Below, one piece after another: positions 1 through 7,000 of a stretch of 64,000 nt of DNA. The notes beneath the pieces are model-generated. The model did not search any database. It was not told the origin of the DNA and saw only the letters and a list, made by a program, of their open reading frames with translations. The number at the start of each line of letters is the position of its first letter. Within the stretch, counting starts at the first letter, position 1. This DNA is from Pythium myriotylum. Its lineage: Eukaryota; Oomycota; Peronosporomycetes; Pythiales; Pythiaceae. The DNA lies in contig JALJCQ010000026.1 of the NCBI GenBank assembly GCA_023091665.1, forward strand, positions 1 through 64,000, written 5' to 3'. Made by a program: the position numbers and the translations under genes.

Positions 1-276
1 CCTAAACCCTAAACCCTAAACCCTAAACCCTAAACCCTAAACCCTAAACCCTAAACCCTAAACCCTAAACCCTAAACCCTAAACCCTAAACCCTAAACCC
101 TAAACCCTAAACCCTAAACCCTAAACCCTAAACCCTAAACCCTAAACCCTAAACCCTAAACCCTAAACCCTAAACCCTAAACCCTAAACCCTAAACCCTA
201 AACCCTAAACCCTAAACCCTAAACCCTAAACCCTAAACCCTAAACCCTAAACCCTAAACCCTAAAACCCTAAACCC
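1..276. repeat. Chromosome-end telomere tract (CCCTAAA)n
   Basis: Near-perfect tandem CCCTAAA units, the C-strand of the TTTAGGG repeat used by oomycetes and plants. The C-strand reads 5' to 3' from base 1, so the chromosome end lies to the left and the rest of the window is subterminal. One unit near position 264 has an extra A. The tract ends in CCC at 276 and passes straight into a PLE fragment. Confidence 0.97.
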
Positions 277-327
277 TTGGGTCGTAGTTTCCCTGACCAA
301 GTCTTTGCAAGTCACTTCAAGCCTCTC
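277..327 (+). mobile_element. 5'-truncated PLE fragment (last 51 bp only)
   Basis: This 51-bp piece begins TTGGGTCGTAG and ends CAAGCCTCTC. It is identical to the last 51 bp of the long PLE copy at 3308-3358, and like that copy it is followed directly by telomere repeats. It is best read as the 3' end of a PLE whose reverse transcription stopped after about 50 nt. It is flanked by telomere repeat on both sides. Confidence 0.8.
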
Positions 328-383
328 TAAACCCTAAACCCTAAACCCTAAACCCTAAACCCTAAACCCTAAACCCTAAACCC
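328..383. repeat. Internal telomere tract between PLE copies
   Basis: About eight CCCTAAA units in the same orientation as the terminal tract, separating the short PLE fragment from the 5' end of the long copy. Non-telomeric sequence begins at GAGCATCC (384). Confidence 0.95.
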
Positions 384-432
384 GAGCATCCGACTCGTCG
401 ACAAGCAAGCCAAGCAAGCCGCGGCTGCCGAC

Positions 433-750
433 ATGGAGGTGGAAACTCCAAACCAGGATCTCGTGAACGTGTTGATTGATCGCAAGCTACAATCGATCAA
501 GAACGAACTACGACAGCTCCGTATCGACCGGAAGGTTCCAAAGCAACAGGAACGAAAAAACGCCAGAGCTGGCGCGAAGGGTGCGACCGTCAGCAAGAAC
601 AAGAAGCACCCTGCACCAAAGGCCGACGCCGCAAAGGGAACTTCCGCCTCAAACAGCGGAAGAAACGGCAACACGCGAAGCGCAAGCAAAAGGAAAAGGA
701 GCAACGCCGCCGACAAACCGCCGCGCGGCGCCAAAACCGCGCGATCATAA
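433..750 (+). CDS. PLE first ORF, basic Lys/Arg-rich protein
   Basis: A 105-residue frame starting at ATG 433, about 50 bp after the telomere junction, and ending at TAA 750. It is rich in Lys, Arg and Ala with no recognised fold, and its first 40 residues could be helical. The reverse transcriptase frame lies in the -1 phase, is open from 480 (after a TGA at 477-479) and overlaps the rest of this ORF, but has no ATG of its own in the overlap. A slippery heptamer at 555-561 is in the right phase to fuse the first ~43 residues to the reverse transcriptase. The protein may therefore be both a product in its own right and the leader of a frameshift fusion. Alternatives are an intron or an indel in this copy. 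Confidence 0.6.
   Translation: MEVETPNQDLVNVLIDRKLQSIKNELRQLRIDRKVPKQQERKNARAGAKGATVSKNKKHPAPKADAAKGTSASNSGRNGNTRSASKRKRSNAADKPPRGAKTARS
555..561 (+). other. Candidate -1 frameshift site A AAA AAC in the PLE
   Basis: The heptamer AAAAAAC sits so that its codons in the first ORF read A AAA AAC, the canonical X XXY YYZ form. A one-base slip enters the reverse transcriptase frame at 561, which then stays open to 2675. The surrounding sequence is A-rich, so a chance match is possible. I did not identify a convincing downstream stem by eye. Confidence 0.5.
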
Positions 751-2675
751 GACGCGACCGCTCGGATCTCTTCAACGCCAGTTTGATCTTCGGCTGTCGC
801 AGGGCTTGTGATGTGGACGCATTGCCTCGCAATCTCGCGTTCCACAATCTCACACCACGTGGCACCAAGATTCCACCAGGTCTGAAGAGACTCCTGGGTC
901 TGAACCTCAAGTTCTGCCCGACACCTCCGCCGCAACGCTCTTCCCTCTCGCCAGTTACCATCTTCCCCAAACTCGTCCGGTCTCTTCGAATTGCAGTCCA
1001 GTTTGCTGACTCCAGCGACCGCGACTACAACTCGAAGATCTACGTTCCAAACCTTGCTTTCCAGCCAAACCACCTGCCACGCCATCAAGAAGATTTACTG
1101 GAGTCGATCAAGTCACACGCGACCGAACTCATTGCACAGTATCCCTTCCGACACAAGTTCAACCTCGACAGCAACCAACGCAACTTGCTACGATTGCTAC
1201 GAAATGATCCGAACTTGATGGTCGTGCAGGCAGACAAGAACCTCGGCCCGACGCTCATGCTTCGATCACAGTACACTTCCATGTGTCTTGATCACCTGAG
1301 TGACGAGGAGACATACACGCCATTGTATCGTCTTCCCAACGGACCAGAGGCCCAGATCCAACGGATCGCAGCCAAAGTGAACCTGATCTACATGCTACTC
1401 AACTACCAGTACCGTGAAGATCCAGTCATCCAACGACAAGTTGCTGTCATCAAGTGTAATCCAAGTTCGTGCAAGTTAGGACGCTTCTATGGCCTGATAA
1501 AACTCCACAAGGAGGATCTCGCCATTCGCCCTATCATTGCCAGCTGCGGAACACCGACAGCCGGTCTCTCGAAGTGGATCGATTTCCAGTTGCAAGACAT
1601 GCTCCAGCGACAGCCATCGTACCTTCGAGACTCCGACACGCTGCTGACTGAACTTCGACAGATTCAGCCCAGCCCCAAGCATCGTTTGTTCACATTTGAC
1701 GCCGTCTCGCTCTACACCAACATCCCCACCAACATCGGCATCGCAACAATCAAAGCCATGCTCCAAGAAGAGAAGCATCGCTTCGAGAATGTGATCGTCC
1801 AAGGTCTCGACTACATCATGAACGAGAACTTGTTCATGTTCGGAGACTGCGTGTGGAAGCAAATCAAGGGCACCGCCATGGGAACACCATGTGCCCCCAC
1901 GTACGCATCACTCTACGTAGCGTATCACGAGCGAAGCATCCTTCGAGAGTTCAGCAACTACATCGTGCTCTACAAGCGCTACATCGACGACGTGTTTTTG
2001 ATTTGGCAAGACGGAAAAGATCCCCGTGCTTTCGAACTCTTCAAGATCCGCCTCAACACGATTCCAGGACTCCGCTGGACATACATGGAACGCGGTCGTG
2101 AAGCACCGTTTCTTGACCTCAAAATCCGCCGATCCGACACGAGATACGAGACTCGAACTCATGAGAAAGAGCTCAATCTCTATCTCTACATCGCGGCTCA
2201 AAGCGCACACCCTCCAGGCGTTCTGAAAGGCCTCATCATCGGCATTGTCCAGAAGTATTACCGCCAGAACACCAGGAAGGAAGATTTCCTGTCTCAAGTC
2301 AGAGCCTTCTTCCAGCGCCTGGCAGCTCGCGGATACAACTCTAACCTGCTTAGAGACCATTTCCGCGACGCCATCGAAAGAATCGCCAAGCTACAAGAAG
2401 AAGCACAACAGACGACGCGGCCAACCACGGAACTCGGCAAGCCCAAGCAAGTCTTCTTGTCTGTGCCTTATGACCCGAACGGCCCAACTCGGAAACAACT
2501 ACGAGCTATCTATCAAGCCCACCGTATTGAAGACGAGTTCGCAGCCCACAACATCAAGATCACTGTGTGCTACCGCCGTCCACGGAACCTCCGAGACATA
2601 CTCTGTCCATCAGAGTTCAGGGCCAACATCTACGACGACCACTTCAAGAACAGCTCGGAAGATGCCATGCATTAA
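561..2675 (+). CDS. Penelope-like reverse transcriptase (no GIY-YIG endonuclease)
   Basis: An RNA-directed DNA polymerase of the Penelope/telomerase-related group. From the frameshift entry it has a very basic ~60-residue leader, a conserved N-terminal stretch (LKFCPTPP), then the polymerase. Motif A is FDAVSLYTNIP near 1696, motif B is GTAMGTPCAPTYA near 1869, and the catalytic YIDD is near 1980. Thumb-like sequence follows (PFLDLKI, then the SAHPPGVLKGL segment typical of PLEs). The tail after about 2450 has no GIY-YIG motif or zinc-finger endonuclease, so insertion probably relies on pre-existing 3' ends such as telomere overhangs. The first start-like codon in this frame is TTG at 783, and 561 is used because of the frameshift argument. 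The polymerase region is uninterrupted, so the copy could be functional. The tail ends at TAA 2675. Confidence 0.88.
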   Translation, partial: RQSWREGCDRQQEQEAPCTKGRRRKGNFRLKQRKKRQHAKRKQKEKEQRRRQTAARRQNRAIIRRDRSDLFNASLIFGCRRACDVDALPRNLAFHNLTPRGTKIPPGLKRLLGLNLKFCPTPPPQRSSLSPVTIFPKLVRSLRIAVQFADSSDRDYNSKIYVPNLAFQPNHLPRHQEDLLESIKSHATELIAQYPFRHKFNLDSNQRNLLRLLRNDPNLMVVQADKNLGPTLMLRSQYTSMCLDHLSDEETYTPLYRLPNGPEAQIQRIAAKVNLIYMLLNYQYREDPVIQRQVAVIKCNPSSCKLGRFYGLIKLHKEDLAIRPIIASCGTPTAGLSKWIDFQLQDMLQRQPSYLRDSDTLLTELRQIQPSPKHRLFTFDAVSLYTNIPTNIGIATIKAMLQEEKHRFENVIVQGLDYIMNENLFMFGDCVWKQIKGTAMGTPCAPTYASLYVAYHERSILREFSNYIVLYKRYIDDVFLIWQDGKDPRAFELFKIRLNTIPGLRWTYMERGREAPFLDLKIRRSDTRYETRTHEKELNLYLYIAAQSAHPPGVLKGLIIGIVQKYYRQNTRKEDFLSQVRAFFQRLAARGYNSNLLRDHFRDAIERIAKLQEEAQQTTRPTTELGKPKQVFLSVPYDPNGPTRKQLRAIYQAHRIEDEFAAHNIKITVCYRRPRNLRDILCPSEFRANIYDDHFKNSSEDAMH

Positions 2676-3307
2676 AGCCTGGACCACCCCGGACACGGAT
2701 GACCGTGCCCTTCCAGCGCGCGAGAACGTGTTTAGCCTTGCTGCTACCCACTCATTCGGAACCATGCCACAGAGTATGGGGTCGTGCAGTGAAGGCTCAC
2801 GGAGCGGCTGGCTTGGGATGATCCCCCTCGAAAGGGTAACAGCGAACGCTTGGCATGTTGCGAGCAAATTCAAGAATGGCCGCCCGGATCGTGCACTATC
2901 TGTCTACAACCCAGCCCCGACCCTCAACCCCAAACCCTACCCTAAACCCTAACCCAGACGAAAATTTCGGCCAACCCAGTCGAAAAGTTTGTCGAAGGTT
3001 CGAGAACGTTCGACCGAACATTCGAGAATATTCCCGAGAATGTTCGCAGAATGTTCAACCCAGGACGTCGAATATTCTCACGTGTCTCAAGACCCCAGCA
3101 GCACAGACACGCAGACCCAGAACACTCAAGTTCCTGTCCAGCCCTAGAACCCAGAAGCGTAGGACTCTAGCGTAGGACTTTAGCGTAGGCACCCGGGGGC
3201 GAGGTCGGCGGTCTTCCTCAGTTTTCAATTTTCCACTCAGCACGAAGACGCCCACCGACGAAGACATCAAGTCGAAAGAGCCCCTGCATCTGTAATAGAG
3301 CAACTCT
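2676..3307 (+). other. PLE 3' region with degenerate telomere-like repeats
   Basis: Non-coding sequence between the reverse transcriptase stop and the conserved 3' end. At about 2927-2955 there are imperfect telomere-like units (CAACCCC AAACCCTA CCCTAAACCCTAACCC). Either these belong to the element and could pair with the telomere, or they mark an old junction between two stacked element copies. The GAAnnTTC array follows at 3004-3077. Confidence 0.6.
3004..3077 (+). promoter_or_regulatory. Array of GAAnnTTC palindromes resembling heat-shock elements
   Basis: Six GAAnnTTC palindromes start at 3004, 3016, 3026, 3038, 3049 and 3070. The stretch 3016-3033 is a perfect four-unit element (GAA, TTC, GAA, TTC, each separated by 2 nt), matching the general heat-shock factor site. 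The other units are spaced by 3-4 nt or more. Its position in the 3' region of a terminal retroelement would put it upstream of whatever lies inward, or of a tandem copy. Function is inferred from motif form only. Confidence 0.5.
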
Positions 3308-3358
3308 TTGGGTCGTAGTTTCCCTGACCAAGTCTTTGCAAGTCACTTCAAGCCTCTC

Positions 3359-3415
3359 TAAACCCTAAACCCTAAACCCTAAACCCTAAACCCTAAACCC
3401 TAAACCCTAAACCCT
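3359..3415. repeat. Internal telomere tract after long PLE copy
   Basis: About eight CCCTAAA units directly after the PLE 3' end, in the same orientation as the chromosome end. Confidence 0.95.
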
Positions 3416-3457
3416 AGTTTCCCTGACCAAGTCTTTGCAAGTCACTTCAAGCCTCTC
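3416..3457 (+). mobile_element. 5'-truncated PLE fragment (last ~42 bp only)
   Basis: The sequence from AGTTTCCCTGACC to AGCCTCTC matches the last ~42 bp of the long copy and is again followed by telomere repeats. It is a third, independent insertion, truncated nine bases shorter than the one at 277. It joins the telomere within CCCTA, leaving a few bases of ambiguity. Confidence 0.8.
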
Positions 3458-3486
3458 TAAACCCTAAACCCTAAACCCTAAACCCC
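3458..3486. repeat. Innermost telomere tract, joined to broken gag
   Basis: About four CCCTAAA units that end within a few bases of 3486 and pass directly into the open frame of a Ty3/Gypsy gag gene. This is the oldest telomere addition visible in the window. Confidence 0.9.
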
Positions 3487-4058
3487 GAGACGATTATCGT
3501 CGATCTAGCCGGTACCAGGATCGTGACCGTGAGCGTGAACGCTCGATCGCAAGATCCGCCTCCGTCTATTACGCCTACGAAGGTGATGGCAACGACGAGG
3601 ATGCGGACTGGGGGCTGGCGGACGACCGCCGCGTCCGTTTTGACGGCGACGAACCTGGCGACTGCCACACGGAGTCTGTCTACCAAGCGTCTGGACGGGT
3701 CCAGAGCCAACAACAGGGGCGGTGGAGGCCTGGGAGTCAAAGCCCGGGTCGCCACCCGGGTGCCCCTGGCTCAAACGGTCGCCCTCGACCCGGTCTAAGT
3801 GTTCAGAGTCCTCGTGGGCCGAATTGCTTCAATTGCGATGAGCCAGGTCATTGGGCAAATGATTGTCCGCAGAAAGGTTTCTGCTCCCTGTGCGAAGCTC
3901 CAGGTCACCGCTCTGAGTCATGTCCGAAAAGGTGCTCGTTCTGCGACGAAGTCCACGCGCCAGGCGAGTGGGAACTTAAGAAGGCTCTCAAGTCTTTGCT
4001 TAGGAGCGAAACGACGACAAATGCCGCTTCAGCAGGCCAAGTCCAACCTTTAAACTAG
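3486..4058 (+). CDS. Gypsy-1 gag, C-terminal part with zinc knuckles
   Basis: An open frame that already runs at the telomere junction, so the start of the protein is missing. It encodes an Arg/Asp-rich stretch, a Gln/Gly/Pro-rich linker, then a retroviral-type CCHC knuckle (C-F-N-C-x4-H-x4-C, from about 3825) followed closely by a second Cys/His cluster (C-x2-C-x4-H-x4-C) and further cysteines. It ends at TAG 4056. The protein would bind element RNA during particle assembly. The slippery heptamer TTTAAAC occupies the two codons directly before the stop and links gag to pol in the -1 frame. Confidence 0.8.
   Translation, partial: RDDYRRSSRYQDRDRERERSIARSASVYYAYEGDGNDEDADWGLADDRRVRFDGDEPGDCHTESVYQASGRVQSQQQGRWRPGSQSPGRHPGAPGSNGRPRPGLSVQSPRGPNCFNCDEPGHWANDCPQKGFCSLCEAPGHRSESCPKRCSFCDEVHAPGEWELKKALKSLLRSETTTNAASAGQVQPLN
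4049..4055 (+). other. -1 frameshift site T TTA AAC at the gag stop
   Basis: The gag codons read CCT TTA AAC TAG, so the heptamer TTTAAAC is in the canonical X XXY YYZ phase directly before the stop. A -1 slip continues in the pol frame (TTT AAA CTA GGC), which is open from here to 8356. A possible short stem pairs GAGGGA (4077-4082) with TCCCTC (4107-4112), though its 24-base loop is long. Confidence 0.75.
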
Positions 4059-7000
4059 GCAGCTCGCCGGGGGTCCGAGGGAATCCGGTACGCGTCGAGC
4101 TTCAAGTCCCTCCCGCGACACAAGAAGCCCAAGTCATGCATGTGTTTGCGTACGTTGGTAGTGAGGATGCTAATGCCAACAACAAGTTGCCAGCCTGTCA
4201 AGGTCAAAACGAAGCGCGTTCGTTCCTTGTCTCCGCTGGTGACCCCGCTCCTGATCTGGAGAGAAGCTTTCAGCTCCAGCCTGGTGAGCGTCGTGGATGG
4301 TGGTCTATGCACCCTGAGCCAGTGGGCCAGGCTGGAATCGCCATCGTCAATGGTGCCGTGTGCGACCGTAGGGTCCGCATCTTACTGGATTCCGGTTCAT
4401 CTACTAGCATGGTCAGCCTCGACTTAGCTAGGAAGCTGGGACTTCAGCTCAAGTTTGGCGACCGACTCAAAGTCAACGGCATTGGCGGCGTCGTGACTTA
4501 CGCCACAGCCAGAACCAGAGTTAAAGTGACGCTCGGCATGAGCGTCGCCTATTTTTTGGATCTCTGGGCTGGGAACATTGGCGAAGGAATCGATTGCCTC
4601 CTGGGCCTCGATTTCATGGTCCGAGCAGGGGTCCGCCTCTGTGCTAACGAAGGTTCAGTCCGACTGCCGGACGAAGAGTGTATCCCGCTGGCCGCACCTG
4701 GTCAACGGCCGAAGTTACCAGAGCGAGCGTCAGTCAACACCCGGGAAGACATTTACCTGCCACCAGGTCGCAGTGCGCTGGTACCAGCTCGTCCCCATGA
4801 CAGGAAACTCCAGGTCTGGGCATGCCGCCACGATAATTGGTTGACAACCGTTGTCACTGGATCTGGTGGGCAGTTACAGGCCGTCCGAGTGACGAATGTG
4901 TCATCCCAGCCGATCATGATCCCGGCGCGGACGCCAGTTGCTCACCTGGTTGAGGAAGGTCACCTGCCGTTGGGTCAGCGATGCGCCAGGCTCAACTCGA
5001 CAAGGTATCTCGAGTGGCAGGTGCTGGTCTATGAAGGCTCTCACTCTAGCCGATATATTCGGGCTCAAGACGAATCCATCGACGCCTACAACGCCAGCCT
5101 TCCACCCGCTGTGGTCAAACCAACCTACGACGCACCAACAAAGATCCTGTCAAGGGGCGAGGTAGAGTTGGTGCCAGGCTCATGTGGTGGTGCGTCGGAT
5201 ATTAACGCGCCACCCACAACGTCGGCTGCACTAGTTGCGCCACCCTCGATGTCGACTTTCGAAGTCGCATCAATGCCACCGCAGAGTGTCTTCGTACCTA
5301 AATTGGAGGCTCCAGTTTCTCCTACTACTTCGGCAAAGCCGTCATTGCCGGCCGAGCTTACCGCTAAGGCGGGATCAGCAGGGGAAGGAGTCGCCATGCT
5401 AGCTCTGGAAGCGCCAGAAGTGGGCGACCCCAACTTGCCACAAGATCGACTAACGGCAGCTGCGCCAGTGACGCCAGCGAACGCCGTGTCATCTCAAGTG
5501 GCAAGCCCAGTGTTACCAAAAGACCCAAGTGACACTGGTCGAAAACTTAAAATGGGCATGAAGCTGGTCCAAGGGCGTGAAACCCGGACCGATAAGCCAA
5601 CCGAGCACTTGGCACGCACGTTCAAGCTGCTCGTGACCCAGGAACTCGACTCTGAGGCCGAGGCAACGACGTTCTACCAAGAAGGGATCGACTCCGTCAT
5701 GCTCGACAAGCTTCGGGACCAGTTGGCAGTACTGCCGGATCACATCGAAGTCGACCCTCTTGTAGACATAGCGACGGCTGACGTCGGCGAGCCAGGCTCA
5801 ACTACCCAGGAAGAAGACGACGCGATCCGCCGGTGTATCGAAAAACATCGCTCAGCCTTCCTCGGCTCGGGGAACGCGCTGCCCCCTCCGGTTAGGGGCG
5901 TCGTCTGCGACATCGAAGTCGAACCAGGAACCAGGCCAGTTGCCGAGAAACCCAGGCGAATTAAGTCACACCTGCTTCCCCAAGTCTATGAGCTTCTCAA
6001 GAAACTCCTCGATGCCGGAATCATCGAGTACTCCGACTCGGAGTGGGCTAGCCCAATCGTCATCGTCATGAAGAAGAATGGCGTCGACATTAGACTCTGC
6101 ATTGACTACCGGCGTGTGAACCAGCTCATTCAGCTGATGAATTACCCGCTGCCGCTCATCGATGACCTCCTCGACAATTTTGAGAAGGCCATGTGGTTCC
6201 TGAGTTTAGACATGGCCAGCGGTTTCTGGGCCGTGCTTATGACCCAGCGGGCCAAGCACATCAGCGCTTTCGTATGTCCACTCGGCCACTTCCAGTGGAT
6301 TCGGATGCCTTTCGGCCTGAAAAACGCTCCGTTGATCTACCAGAAAGTCATTGACAACGCCCTCTGGGGATACGTTCGTCTTCCCCCGCACCTCGAAGCA
6401 GAAGTCGAACCAGAAGTCATACGCGCGCTCGGCCTAGAGCCAGTCAACGAAGTCCAAGCAGCGAAGTCAGCCGCCGAGAATGCCGGGAAGACGGTGTTCG
6501 ATTTGAATATTGCCGCCCCAGAGTGTCTCGGCCCGGTGCTAGGACGAAGTTCGTATATCGATGACATCGCCTACGGTGCTCCGACGCTAGGCGAGCTGCT
6601 CCAGGTCTTGGACCAGCTCCTGTATCGGCTGCGATACTGGCAAATATCTGTCAGTCTGCCCAAGAGTTCATTCGGCAAGCATTCGATACAGTACCTCTCT
6701 CACGAAGTCAACCAGGCTGGCATCGTCGCCGCGCCAAAGATCGCGAAAGGATTACTTGATCTACCGTTCCCGACCAGCCTCAAGGCGGTGCAATCGTTCT
6801 TGGGGAGCTTGAACTATTACAACAAGTTCATTGAAGACTACGCAGTGATCGCCAGCGTCTTATACGAGCTGTCCGACGAACGGATCCGCCTGAACGATTC
6901 GCTAGACCCGGCTCGCCGCGCGTTCGAACTGCTGAAGTCGAAACTCCTGAACGCGCCGCTGCTCAAGCATCCAGATCGCACGAAACCTTTTGTGATTATT

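Larger units (their letters stand above)
384..3358 (+). mobile_element. Penelope-like retroelement, long copy, telomere-associated
   Basis: A roughly 3-kb element bounded on both sides by telomere repeats. It carries a basic first reading frame, a PLE-type reverse transcriptase in the -1 frame, and a 3' region with degenerate telomere repeats and a GAAnnTTC array. No LTRs and no GIY-YIG endonuclease are visible. The 3' end points away from the chromosome end. That orientation is expected if cDNA synthesis was primed by the 3' end of the telomere G-strand, since the first base copied, the RNA 3' end, lies nearest the old chromosome end. Endonuclease-deficient PLEs at telomeres are known in rotifers, fungi, plants and stramenopiles. 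The exact 5' end is defined only by the telomere junction, so slight truncation is possible. Confidence 0.85.

Noticed and set aside
1..276. Tandem repeats as a CRISPR array
   Set aside because: Uniform 7-bp telomere units without spacers, in a eukaryote.
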